The notes below the pieces were generated by a model, which saw nothing but the letters and a program-made list of their open reading frames with translations, ran no database searches and had not been told where the DNA came from. Both the position numbers and the translations under genes were made by a program. DNA of 23,167 bases from an uncultured Collinsella sp. (GTDB lineage Bacteria > Actinomycetota > Coriobacteriia > Coriobacteriales > Coriobacteriaceae): the NCBI GenBank assembly GCA_902470895.1, contig CABRID010000022.1, positions 1 to 23,167 of the forward strand. Direction: 5' to 3'. Below are positions 7,372 to 14,802 of this stretch, in pieces; position 1 is the stretch's first letter; each line of letters starts with the position of its first letter.

Positions 7372-8877
7372 CTATTGAGGAAGCTCGATTTCGGCTTCCG
7401 ACGGGATGCGGAAGTAGGTTTCGGTCCAGTCGGTGAGTTTGTGCTCGAGCTCGCGGGTGATGGCGCCGTCGAGCATGCGCCAGGTCCAGTTGCCGCCCAG
7501 CGTGGCAGGGGTGTTGATGCGCGCCCCGTTGCCCAAGTTGAGCAGGTCCTGCATGGTGTAGATGCACGTGTCGCTCACGCTGGCGGCGATGGTGCGATTG
7601 AGTGCATCTGCCATGGGTTCGCCGGCCTGCTGATGGGTGTACAGGGCTGCCTGCTCGCGCTGACGCGGGGTGGCCGTTCCCTCAAACCAACCGCGCGCCG
7701 TCTCGTTGTCGTGGGTGCCCACATAGGCGACGGTGTTGGCGATGTAGTTATGCGGCAGGTAGTACGAGTTGGTACCCTCAAAGGCAAACTGCAGGATCTT
7801 CATGCCGGGGAAGCCCGAGTTGTCGCGCATGTCGATGACGCCGGGGGTGAGGAAGCCCAGGTCCTCGGCGATGATGGGCAGTGTGCCGAGCTTTTCCTCG
7901 AGCGTCTTGAAGAACTTGAGGCCGGGACCCTGCGTCCACGAACCGTAGGACGAATCGGGCGAGGAGAACGGCACCTCCCAATAGGCTTCGAAGCCGCGGA
8001 AGTGATCCAGGCGGATGACGTCGTACATGTCGAGGGCGGCGCGAATGCGGCCCTCCCACCAGGAGAAGCCGTCGGACTCCATGGCGTCCCAGTCGTAGAT
8101 GGGGTTGCCCCAGTACTGGCCGGTGGCCGAGAACTGGTCGGGCGGCGTGCCGGCGACGCTCACGGGATTGCCGGCGGCGTCGATCTTAAAGAGCTCAGGC
8201 GTCGCCCACATCTCGACGGAGTCACGCGAGACATAGATGGGCAGGTCACCGATGATGAGAATGTCGCGCTCGTTGGCATAGGCCTTGAGGCGGCTCCACT
8301 GGCGATCGAAGAAGTACTGCGTCATCTGGTGGTAGAGCATACGCGCGGGATGGGCGGCGCAGACCTTGGCAGATGCTTCGCCGCGGGTGCGCAGTTCTGC
8401 GGGCCACTCCCAAAAGGCCTTGAGTCCGCACTCCTCTTTGACGGTCATGAACTCGCAGTAGGGGATGAGCCAGTCCTCGTTGGCCTGGATAAAGTCATCG
8501 AAATCGGCCGGCTTGTCGGCAGCAAAGCGCTCGGCGGCGCGGTCGAGAATCTGACGGCGGCCGCCAAAGATAGCACCGTAGTCGACATTGCTGGGGTCGG
8601 ATCCCAGGTACACGCCATCGATATCGCGCTGCTCCAGATACCCTGCCTCGACAAGCTCGGCAAAGTCGATAAAGTTGGGGTTGCCTGCGCGGGCCGAGAA
8701 CGACTGATAGGGCGAATCGCCATAGCTGGTCGTCGTAAGGGGCAGAATCTGCCAGTAATGTTGTTTGCACGAGGCGAGAAAATCGACGAAGTCGTAGGCA
8801 TTCCAACCAAAGCCGCCGATTCCGTATGGTCCGGGCAGAGATGAGACGGGCATGAGGACGCCGCTTGCACGCTCCAT
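7372..8877 (-). CDS. malQ: 4-alpha-glucanotransferase (amylomaltase)
   Basis: A GH77 enzyme that disproportionates maltodextrins, transferring glucanyl units and releasing glucose, so that short chains become substrates for GlgP. Key residues are visible: nucleophile D291 in VIRLDHFRG, acid/base E338 in IIAEDLG and stabilising D390 in GTHDNET. From the ATG at 8877 it has 501 residues and begins MERASGVLMPVSSLPG, the usual start of the family, with GGTGA eight bases upstream. Alternative in-frame TTG (8892) and GTG (8889) starts have poorer spacing. It is the first gene of the malQ-glgP operon, with a candidate promoter and palindrome about 100 bp upstream. Confidence 0.95.
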   Translation of the reverse strand: MERASGVLMPVSSLPGPYGIGGFGWNAYDFVDFLASCKQHYWQILPLTTTSYGDSPYQSFSARAGNPNFIDFAELVEAGYLEQRDIDGVYLGSDPSNVDYGAIFGGRRQILDRAAERFAADKPADFDDFIQANEDWLIPYCEFMTVKEECGLKAFWEWPAELRTRGEASAKVCAAHPARMLYHQMTQYFFDRQWSRLKAYANERDILIIGDLPIYVSRDSVEMWATPELFKIDAAGNPVSVAGTPPDQFSATGQYWGNPIYDWDAMESDGFSWWEGRIRAALDMYDVIRLDHFRGFEAYWEVPFSSPDSSYGSWTQGPGLKFFKTLEEKLGTLPIIAEDLGFLTPGVIDMRDNSGFPGMKILQFAFEGTNSYYLPHNYIANTVAYVGTHDNETARGWFEGTATPRQREQAALYTHQQAGEPMADALNRTIAASVSDTCIYTMQDLLNLGNGARINTPATLGGNWTWRMLDGAITRELEHKLTDWTETYFRIPSEAEIELPQ

Positions 8878-8962
8878 GAATGCGCTCACCAACCTTCTTG
8901 TTGTGGGGTCGGCCTGCCGATGGGTGTGCAGTCCGCCTCCGATGTTCTGATTCGATACGCCT

Positions 8963-8992
8963 ATTGTAAAACATGTTGTTTAAACATGTACA
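8963..8992 (-). promoter_or_regulatory. Candidate malQ promoter with embedded palindrome
   Basis: On the - strand a -35-like TGTACA (8987-8992) and a -10-like TACAAT (8963-8968) are separated by 18 bp. The 19-bp inverted repeat 8971-8989 has arms ACATGTT and AACATGT around a five-base centre and fills the spacer between the two hexamers. A repressor bound there would block RNA polymerase. The regulator is unknown; the centre lacks the CG step typical of LacI-family operators. Confidence 0.45.
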
Positions 8993-9041
8993 GGCAAGAT
9001 AAAAAAGTTGGTCGATTTTCGGCGAATGGTTACATGCCATG

Positions 9042-9075
9042 AAAAAGCCCCGACCTCACAACGTGAGATCGGGGC
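9042..9075 (-). terminator. Intrinsic terminator of galE
   Basis: Read on the - strand, GCCCCGATCTCAC and GTGAGGTCGGGGC form a 13-bp stem with one U-G pair and a three-base loop, followed by TTTTTC. It starts about 22 bp after the galE stop. Confidence 0.9.
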
Positions 9076-9097
9076 AAGAGCGGTATGTAGGTTTTTG

Positions 9098-10159
9098 CTA
9101 CTCGGCGTCGGCGAAGCCGTTGGGGTTGTGGCTCTGCCAGTTCCAGCTATCTCGGCACATGTCCGCGATGTCGTACTGGGCCTTCCAGCCCATCATGCGC
9201 TCGGCCTTGGAGGCATCGCACCAGTTGGCAGCGATGTCGCCGGCGCGGCGCTCGCGGATCACGTAGGGCAGCTCCTTGCCACAAGCCTTGGAGAAGGCGG
9301 CGACGACCTCGAGTACCGAGGTGCCGGTGCCGGTGCCCAAGTTAAAGATCTCGACGCCGGTCTTGCCGTTCATCCAGTTAAGGGCGGCAACGTGACCAGA
9401 GGCCAGATCGCACACGTGGATGTAGTCGCGCACGCCGGTGCCGTCGGGGGTGGGGTAGTCGTTGCCAAAGACCTGAACGGCCTCGAGCTTGCCCACGGCG
9501 ACCTGGGCGACATAAGGCACCAGGTTGTTGGGGATGCCCTTGGGGTCCTCGCCGATCAGACCCGACGGATGGGCGCCGATGGGGTTGAAGTAACGGAGTA
9601 GCACGACGTCCCACTCGGGGTCGGCGGTGTGGACGTCCATAAGGATCTGCTCGATCATCCACTTGGTCCAACCATAGGGGTTGGTCGCGGGCTTCTTAGG
9701 ATCCTCCTCGGTGACGGGCGGGTTGTCCGGGTCGCCGTAGACGGTCGAGGAGCTCGAGAAGATGATGGACTTGCAGCCATGGTTGCGCATGACGTCGATG
9801 AGCACCAGGGTGTTCTCGATGTTGTTGTGGTAGTACTCGACGGGCTTGCTCACCGACTCGCCGACGGCCTTAAAGCCGGCAAAGTGGATGACGCGGTCGA
9901 TCTGATGGGTATCGAAGATCTTGTTCATCGCATCGCGGTCGAGCACGTTGGCCTCGTAGAAGGTGAGGTTCTTGGCGGCCTCGTCGCCCACGATGGTCTT
10001 GACGCGGTCGACGGCGACGGCGCTGGAGTTGGAGAGATCATCGACGATGACGACCTGGTAGCCACCCTCGAGCAGCTGAACGACGGTGTGCGAGCCGATA
10101 AAGCCGGCGCCACCGGTAACGAGGACACAGGTGTCTTTGGGGTCGAGTGCTTTGGACAT
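9098..10159 (-). CDS. galE: UDP-glucose 4-epimerase
   Basis: Interconverts UDP-glucose and UDP-galactose in the Leloir pathway and supplies UDP-galactose for surface glycans. It is an extended short-chain dehydrogenase/reductase of 353 residues. The NAD-binding TGGAGFIG lies at residues 15-22. The catalytic Ser-Tyr-Lys set is S137 in SSSSTVYG plus Y162 and K166 in PYGWTK, with the same spacing as the E. coli enzyme. The ATG at 10157-10159 is preceded by AGGAGA. It is a single-gene unit with its own terminator and a -10-like TATACT on the - strand at 10197-10202. No other galactose genes are next to it, so it may be housekeeping rather than galactose-specific. Confidence 0.95.
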   Translation of the reverse strand: MSKALDPKDTCVLVTGGAGFIGSHTVVQLLEGGYQVVIVDDLSNSSAVAVDRVKTIVGDEAAKNLTFYEANVLDRDAMNKIFDTHQIDRVIHFAGFKAVGESVSKPVEYYHNNIENTLVLIDVMRNHGCKSIIFSSSSTVYGDPDNPPVTEEDPKKPATNPYGWTKWMIEQILMDVHTADPEWDVVLLRYFNPIGAHPSGLIGEDPKGIPNNLVPYVAQVAVGKLEAVQVFGNDYPTPDGTGVRDYIHVCDLASGHVAALNWMNGKTGVEIFNLGTGTGTSVLEVVAAFSKACGKELPYVIRERRAGDIAANWCDASKAERMMGWKAQYDIADMCRDSWNWQSHNPNGFADAE

Positions 10160-10196
10160 GTAGTCTCCTATCGAATCAGGAACACTTCTTCAGGGG

Positions 10197-10202
10197 AGTA
10201 TA
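10197..10202 (-). promoter_or_regulatory. Candidate -10 element of galE
   Basis: TATACT on the - strand, 38 bp before the galE ATG, matches the -10 consensus at five of six positions. No convincing -35 hexamer lies 16-18 bp upstream. The rest of the 266-bp divergent gap (10160-10425) shows no other structure I can assign. Confidence 0.35.
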
Positions 10203-10425
10203 GCGCAGGCAGGGACGCCCAAATCGTACGCGGCAGGAAAAGCAGAGGATTGTGCTAACGTACTCATAGAAGAGCTTGCGTACGCATAACCTGATCTTTG
10301 GCATTTGCTTACGAGCCGCTGACCTTGCAGTTTCCTGCCGTTCGTGGAAATCGTTGGGACGCGCCATATGTACGCTAATATGTATGAGTTGAGCGACATA
10401 TAAATAAACATGTAACGGAGTACAT

Positions 10426-11631
10426 ATGTCACCAAACAGCGATTCCATCCTTTCCCAGGAGCTCTCGCGCCGCACTGCCCTCAAGGCCCTGTTCGGCGCC
10501 GCTTCTGCGGCAGTTCTTTTTGGCCTGCCCGCTCGCGCCCATGCGGCGGAGGCTTCCAAAGAAACCACCGATAAACTGAATGCCGCCCAGGCCCAGCTCG
10601 ACGAGGTCCAGGCCCAGCTCGACAGCATCGCAAATGAGTATGCGGCGCTGGCCAACAAGAATGCCCAGACCCTCAACGACATCGAGAATGTCCAGGGCAA
10701 GATTGACGACACGCAGGCCCAGATCGATGAAAAGAAGGCCGAGCTCAAGAAGAAGCGCAACGACCTTTCCGATCGCGTGGCCGCCAGCTACAAGTCCGGC
10801 GGCACGAACATCCTGTCGCTGCTGCTGGCCTCTGGCTCGTTTGAGGAACTCGTCGCCAACGCGCATTACGTTGAGAAGATCAACAAGAGCGACCGCGACG
10901 CCATCGAGGACATTCAGGCCATCCAGGAAGAGCTCGATGCGCAAAAGACCGAGCTCGAGTCGCAGAAGGCCGACTTAGAGAAGCTCAAGGACCAGCAGAC
11001 TGCCCAGATGCAGGACATGCAGGCCAAGCAGCAAGAAGTCCAGACCGTGCTGAACGGTCTTTCCGACGACGTCAAGGAGCTCATGGCTCAGCGCGATTCC
11101 GAGATCCTCGCTGCTGCCCAGGCTGAGGAGGCCGCTAGGAAGGCTGCCGCTGCCGCGGCTGCCGCGAACAAGAACAATTCCTACTCGGGTGGTTCGAGCT
11201 CGGGTGGTGGATCGTACGCGCCCGGAACTCCGCAGCAGAATGCCGGCTCGGGCAAGCAGCAGGCTGTCGTCAACGCGTGCTACTCCACGCCTTCGCCGGG
11301 TCAGAACTGGTGCGCGGCGTGGGTCACCAATGTCTTCCGTAACGCCGGCGTTGGCTACTTTGGAGGCAATGCGTGCGACATGTTTAACGCCTGGTGCTAT
11401 AGCTCCGACCGCTCGGCGCTGCAGGTGGGCATGATCGTGGCCGATTCCTCGCACAGCGGCACGGGTGCTCCGGGCCTTATCTACGGTCATGTGGGTATCT
11501 ACGTTGGCGGCGGCATCGTTATGAGCAACGAGGGTGCCATTACGTCTAAGTCGCTTGATTCGTTTATTAGCTTCTATGGCACTGGCTCTGGCGTGCGTTG
11601 GGGCTGGCTCGGCGGCGTGGCGCTGTCGTAA
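10426..11631 (+). CDS. Secreted peptidoglycan hydrolase, PcsB-like coiled coil plus CHAP domain
   Basis: A 401-residue exported protein. The N-terminus has a twin-arginine-like SRRTALK (residues 14-20), a hydrophobic stretch and an AHA-A cleavage site near residue 40, so Tat or Sec export is possible. Residues about 42-235 form a long coiled coil of the PcsB/CwlO type, broken by a short hinge near 120-150. An Ala-rich then Gly/Ser-rich linker (about 238-265) leads to a C-terminal CHAP-like domain with Cys296 in NWCAAWV and His355 in YGHVGIYV. Such proteins cut peptide cross-bridges during cell division and are often gated by FtsEX through the coiled coil. No ftsEX genes are seen nearby. The start is the ATG at 10426 with GGAG upstream. 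Confidence 0.85.
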   Translation: MSPNSDSILSQELSRRTALKALFGAASAAVLFGLPARAHAAEASKETTDKLNAAQAQLDEVQAQLDSIANEYAALANKNAQTLNDIENVQGKIDDTQAQIDEKKAELKKKRNDLSDRVAASYKSGGTNILSLLLASGSFEELVANAHYVEKINKSDRDAIEDIQAIQEELDAQKTELESQKADLEKLKDQQTAQMQDMQAKQQEVQTVLNGLSDDVKELMAQRDSEILAAAQAEEAARKAAAAAAAANKNNSYSGGSSSGGGSYAPGTPQQNAGSGKQQAVVNACYSTPSPGQNWCAAWVTNVFRNAGVGYFGGNACDMFNAWCYSSDRSALQVGMIVADSSHSGTGAPGLIYGHVGIYVGGGIVMSNEGAITSKSLDSFISFYGTGSGVRWGWLGGVALS

Positions 11632-11639
11632 AGCCGACG

Positions 11640-11775
11640 GGGCCGCGTGCCCGCCCGCAATATATTTGATTGCCTGCTCGGGCAGTCCTGCGCAAGACGA
11701 AGGCCACATTAAGTGGCCTTCTTTGCGTGCGGAACTCGCGATCAATCAAATATATTGCGGGCGGGCACGCGGCCC
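11640..11775. repeat. 136-bp palindromic element with 33-bp perfect inverted repeats
   Basis: Bases 11640-11672 are the exact reverse complement of 11743-11775 (33 of 33), with a GC-rich outer part and an AT-rich inner part containing AATATATTTGATTG. The 70-base centre carries a second hairpin, 11699-11721, that acts as a terminator. No clear target-site duplication flanks the element and there is no coding capacity. It resembles a miniature inverted-repeat element or a structured intergenic repeat. The identity of the family is unknown to me. Confidence 0.85.
11699..11727 (+). terminator. Terminator hairpin inside the palindromic element
   Basis: GAAGGCCAC at 11699-11707 pairs perfectly with 11713-11721 around loop ATTAA, followed by TTTG. 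Flanking CGCAA (11691-11695) can pair with TTGCG (11723-11727) to extend the stem. It lies 67 bp after the CHAP gene and can serve as its terminator. Confidence 0.7.
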
Positions 11776-11827
11776 TCTTGGGTTCGGGGCGCGGCACACC
11801 GGACTGGTTGTCTGAATTAAAGAAAGT

Positions 11828-11854
11828 GAAGGCCCCTTTCGGGGCCTTCTTTTT
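11828..11854. terminator. Intrinsic terminator between convergent genes
   Basis: GAAGGCCCC at 11828-11836 and GGGGCCTTC at 11841-11849 form a 9-bp stem with a TTTC loop, followed on the + strand by five T. The T-run overlaps the murB stop codon (complement of 11853-11855). On the - strand it follows murB directly with a weaker tract CACTTTCTTT, so it may work in both directions. Confidence 0.8.
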
Positions 11855-12815
11855 ATAAAAATTCGCCTACTCGGTGGACTTCGGGTTCTAGGTCTACGTC
11901 GAACTGCTCTTTGACTTTGGCTTGGATGTCGCGGATGAGTTCGTTGACGTCGGCGGCGGTGGCGTGGTCGGCGTTGACGATGAAGCCGCAGTGCTTCTCG
12001 CTCACCTGCGCGCCGCCGACGGCGTGTCCTCGCAGGCCGGCATCCATGATGAGTTTGCCGGCAAAGTAACCCTCGGGGCGCTTGAAAGTGGAGCCGGCAC
12101 TCGGCATGTCGAGCGGCTGCTTGTCCTCGCGGCGCTGGCGGTAGTCGTCCATGTCGGCCTTGATCATCGCGGCGTTGCCCGGGGCGAGATTGAAGGTGGC
12201 CGAAAGCACGATAAAGCCGTCATCGGCGATGCGGCTCTTTCGATAACCCAGGTTGAGCTCGTCGACATCGAACTCGATGATATTGCCGCTGCCGCGGGTG
12301 CCGTCGTCGAGCTGGCGAGCGGGTTTGTACACGCGCACGGACTCCAGCACATCGGCCATGCAGGCACCGTAGGCACCGGCGTTCATGTAGCAGGCGCCAC
12401 CGACCGATCCGGGGATGCCCGAGATGGGCTCCATGCCGGTGAGACAGGCCTCGGCTGCCGCGGCTGCGACATCGGAAAGCAGCGCGCCGGCTGCCGCCGT
12501 GACGTGCGTGCCGTCGACCGTAATGTCGGAGAGGCCTTCGCCCAGCGCCACGACGACGCCGCGGATGCCCTTGTCGCCGACGAGTAGGTCGGAGCCGTTG
12601 CCCACGATGGTGAGGGGCAGATCGCAGCGATAGCAGGTATCGAGCGTGGCGACGAGGCCCTGCTCGGTATCGGGCGTGACAAAGACGTCGGCCGGGCCGC
12701 CGATCTTAAACGTGGTGTGCTCGCGCATGGGCTCGCTCATCAGTACGTTGTCCTCGCCGGCAACGCCAGCAAGCGCGCACAGCAGGTCCTCGTTAAAAAA
12801 GTCGTTCTCGTGCAT
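11853..12815 (-). CDS. murB: UDP-N-acetylenolpyruvoylglucosamine reductase
   Basis: Catalyses the NADPH-dependent second committed step of peptidoglycan precursor synthesis, making UDP-N-acetylmuramate with a bound FAD. Visible signatures are TFKIGGPADVF (residues 35-45), GIPGSVGGACYMNAGAYG (133-150) and SAGSTFKRPEGYFAGKLI (239-256), where S242 is the likely proton donor. The short form without an extra Tyr loop fits type II MurB. I chose the ATG at 12815 (320 residues). An in-frame TTG at 12860 would add 15 residues but overlaps a -10-like TATATT (12859-12864, - strand), so it would not be transcribed. The gene stands alone, divergent from the LacI-family gene. Confidence 0.93.
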   Translation of the reverse strand: MHENDFFNEDLLCALAGVAGEDNVLMSEPMREHTTFKIGGPADVFVTPDTEQGLVATLDTCYRCDLPLTIVGNGSDLLVGDKGIRGVVVALGEGLSDITVDGTHVTAAAGALLSDVAAAAAEACLTGMEPISGIPGSVGGACYMNAGAYGACMADVLESVRVYKPARQLDDGTRGSGNIIEFDVDELNLGYRKSRIADDGFIVLSATFNLAPGNAAMIKADMDDYRQRREDKQPLDMPSAGSTFKRPEGYFAGKLIMDAGLRGHAVGGAQVSEKHCGFIVNADHATAADVNELIRDIQAKVKEQFDVDLEPEVHRVGEFL

Positions 12816-12858
12816 ACGAATATCCGCCTTTTGGTGGTCGTTGTCATCAATCGATTGC

Positions 12859-12864
12859 AATATA
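12859..12864 (-). promoter_or_regulatory. Candidate -10 element of murB
   Basis: TATATT on the - strand, 44 bp before the chosen ATG, matches the -10 consensus at five of six positions. The upstream spacer is G-rich and no clear -35 is visible. The position supports the shorter MurB start. Confidence 0.35.
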
Positions 12865-12957
12865 CCCCACCCGGACGGATTTGGTGCGCTGGCGGCGATA
12901 AAACAGCCGTCTACCGGATTGGTAAAGTGTTTATCACCGAGGTAGAGGGGTAGTCGC

Positions 12958-12963
12958 TATACT
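12958..12963 (+). promoter_or_regulatory. Candidate -10 element of the LacI-family gene
   Basis: TATACT lies 35 bp before the ATG at 12999 and matches the -10 consensus at five of six positions. The -35 region is poor, which would fit an activated or weak promoter. No clear LacI-type operator with a central CG is seen around it. Confidence 0.4.
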
Positions 12964-12998
12964 TTCAAGAGATTGCGCGTAAACCCGGAAGGAGCGAG

Positions 12999-14027
12999 AT
13001 GGCCAACAAAGTCACCCTCAAGCAGATCGCCCAGGAGGTGGGGCTTTCCCCCTCGTCGGTCTCGCTTGTGCTCAATAATCGGCCCTGTCGCATCTCGGAA
13101 GAAAACCGCAAGCTCATCAAAGAGGTCGCGGCGCGCAACCACTATGTTCCCAACCAGATCGCGCGCAGCCTGGTCATGCGCGAGTCGCGCACCCTGGGCC
13201 TTATCGTCCCTAACATCGAGAGCCGCTTTTTTGCCTCGCTCGCCGGTAGCCTGGAAAAGCGCTGCCGCGAGGACGGCTATGCGCTCTTCATTACCAGCTC
13301 GGGCGGAAGCGCCGATGACGATCTGGAGCTGCTGCGCCAGCTGGTGACGCGCGGCGTTGATGGCGTCTTCCTGGTCGTAGGCGACGAGTTCTCCGACGAC
13401 CGCGCCCTGCGCGAAGAAGTCAGCCATCTACCCATCCCGGCGGTAATGGTTGACCGTGCCATTGAGGGGCTCGAGTGCGACAAGGTGATGTTCGACCACG
13501 AGATGGGTGGCTACATGGCCACCCGCTACCTGATCGAGCAGGGCCACCGTCGTATTGCCTGCTTGGTTAATGCGCGCCGTTCCAATACAGGTCGCAAGCG
13601 TCTTGCCGGCTACGAGCGTGCGCTGCGCGAGGTTGGCCTGCCTATTGACGCGCGTTTGGAGTTTGAGAGCGAGTACTACATTCCGAGCGCATACGAGGCC
13701 TCGGAGGCGGTGCTCGCAACTGACGCCACCGCCGTGTTCGCAAGCTCGGATAACATTGCCCTCGGTCTGCTCAAGCGCTTGCACGAGATGGGGAAGAGCA
13801 TCCCGGGCGATATCTCGGTCGTAAGCTATGACAACTCGGCAGCCGACGTTCTCTTTGAGCCGGCGCTGACCGCGATTGAGCAGGATCCTGGTGTCCTCGC
13901 GGAGCATGCTTTTGGCTGCATGTCCAAGCGTCTTGCCGGTAGGGGCGGTAGACGTGCCGAAGAGGTCGTTCTGGAGCCGGCGCTTATCGTTAAGGGCAGC
14001 GTGCTCGAACTTACCGAATGTAGCTAA
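12999..14027 (+). CDS. LacI/GalR-family transcriptional regulator
   Basis: A 342-residue DNA-binding regulator with the standard layout. The N-terminal helix-turn-helix and hinge (about residues 4-58) read VTLKQIAQEVGLSPSSVSLV and onward to YVPNQIARSL. The periplasmic-binding-protein-like sensor domain fills the rest (GLIVPNI, DGVFLV, ASSDNIALGLL, SVVSYDN). GGAAGGAG precedes the ATG. Such proteins usually repress sugar-use genes and release on binding a sugar, although CcpA-like members act globally. No sugar gene is directly linked: murB is divergent and an unknown protein follows after a long hairpin. The target is not predictable from context. Confidence 0.92.
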   Translation: MANKVTLKQIAQEVGLSPSSVSLVLNNRPCRISEENRKLIKEVAARNHYVPNQIARSLVMRESRTLGLIVPNIESRFFASLAGSLEKRCREDGYALFITSSGGSADDDLELLRQLVTRGVDGVFLVVGDEFSDDRALREEVSHLPIPAVMVDRAIEGLECDKVMFDHEMGGYMATRYLIEQGHRRIACLVNARRSNTGRKRLAGYERALREVGLPIDARLEFESEYYIPSAYEASEAVLATDATAVFASSDNIALGLLKRLHEMGKSIPGDISVVSYDNSAADVLFEPALTAIEQDPGVLAEHAFGCMSKRLAGRGGRRAEEVVLEPALIVKGSVLELTECS

Positions 14028-14081
14028 GCGTACTTGTTTGTTTGCATAGATTGCATGCGGAGTGTCCGCTATTTGCCGGCG

Positions 14082-14154
14082 GGGCCGGGGTGCCTGCCTT
14101 GTTTTGAGAAGTTCGCGGAGCCCACTTCTCAAAACAAGGCAGGCACCCCGGCCC
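14082..14154. repeat. Perfect 31-bp inverted repeat (long hairpin)
   Basis: Bases 14082-14112 are the exact reverse complement of 14124-14154, separated by an 11-base loop. The arms combine a GC-rich outer part with an inner TTGTTTTGAGAAGT. No T-run follows either side, so it is not a normal intrinsic terminator. It lies in the 248-bp gap between the LacI-family gene and the next + strand gene and may be a mobile or dispersed intergenic palindrome. Confidence 0.85.
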
Positions 14155-14229
14155 TCGTCCGTTAACTCTTCCGTTGGGCGAGCCTTAGACGCCGCGCACC
14201 GATAGGGTAAGGCAGCGGCTTGAAATTGG

Positions 14230-14238
14230 TGCTATATT
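14230..14238 (+). promoter_or_regulatory. Extended -10 promoter for the unknown gene and GntR genes
   Basis: TG at 14230-14231, one base, then TATATT at 14233-14238 forms an extended -10 element. Transcription would start near 14245, about 30 bases before the ATG at 14276. It would serve the small unknown gene and, given the 38-bp gap, possibly the two GntR genes after it. Confidence 0.45.
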
Positions 14239-14275
14239 CAGCTTGAGTTGTTTAATGCTAGTACGGGAGGCTGAT

Positions 14276-14764
14276 ATGGGGCTGTTCAAGAAGAAAAACC
14301 CGCAGGATGCCTTTGATCCCGATGTGTTTACCATCACGGATACGATTTTGGACCCGCCGCGGTTTACATTTTTGCCGGCCATCTACCAGGATGCCACGCG
14401 CCGCAAGTGGGCCGTGCATCAGCGCGGCGGCGAGCCGAAGATTTTTGACTATGCGGACGTGTTGCAGTGCGAAGTGGCCGAGGCGGGCGATCCGGAGGCC
14501 GAAGAAGCGGTCTCTAAACAGGAATTTGCCCAGCGTATCCTGGCAAATCCTGCCAAGGCAGCAAAAATAAATGCTGCCAAGCGTAATATGTGTCTTGGTA
14601 TGGGCGTTGTTGTGGCGGTTCAGACGGGAAAAGACGAGGTTTCCAAATTAGAGATTCCCGTTATGACCGACGAAGTCAAACGCGATTCAAGTCTATATAA
14701 GTCGTATCGGAATGTCGCCGAGAAGATCAAGGCAGAATTTGATGCCATGGGAGGGCTGGCCTAA
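14276..14764 (+). CDS. Hypothetical cytoplasmic protein
   Basis: A 162-residue protein I do not recognise. It starts at the ATG 14276 with GGGAGG at 14265-14270; an upstream in-frame ATG (14243) is less likely because it precedes or abuts the predicted transcription start. The N-terminus is basic (GLFKKKNPQ), then comes an aromatic segment (PPRFTFLPAIYQD) and a central PKIFDYADVLQCEV. The C-terminal half has a hydrophobic MCLGMGVVVAVQTG and ends in an amphipathic helix. There is no signal peptide or clear membrane span. The pattern of a short KIF-Y-D-L-CEV strand before a C-terminal strand-helix unit recalls small PH-like or DUF4428-associated domains, but that is weak. It lies 38 bp before the first GntR gene. 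Confidence 0.7.
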   Translation: MGLFKKKNPQDAFDPDVFTITDTILDPPRFTFLPAIYQDATRRKWAVHQRGGEPKIFDYADVLQCEVAEAGDPEAEEAVSKQEFAQRILANPAKAAKINAAKRNMCLGMGVVVAVQTGKDEVSKLEIPVMTDEVKRDSSLYKSYRNVAEKIKAEFDAMGGLA

Positions 14765-14802
14765 TTTTGGCGGCATACGTTTCTGAATGAGGAGTCTGTG
14801 CA

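Noticed and set aside
7375..8844. + strand open frame opposite malQ
   Set aside because: It mirrors malQ almost end to end and is compositionally a shadow; malQ has all three catalytic acids.
8971..8989. Operator for the LacI-family regulator at 12999
   Set aside because: The palindrome lacks the central CG step usual in LacI-family sites, and no second copy is seen near the regulator gene.
12816..12860. Longer MurB start at a TTG (12860)
   Set aside because: The TTG overlaps the best -10 candidate, so it would lie outside the transcript. The ATG at 12815 gives the normal MurB length.
14082..14154. Terminator of the LacI-family gene
   Set aside because: The stem is 31 bp and no T-run follows on either strand, so I list it as a palindromic repeat instead.
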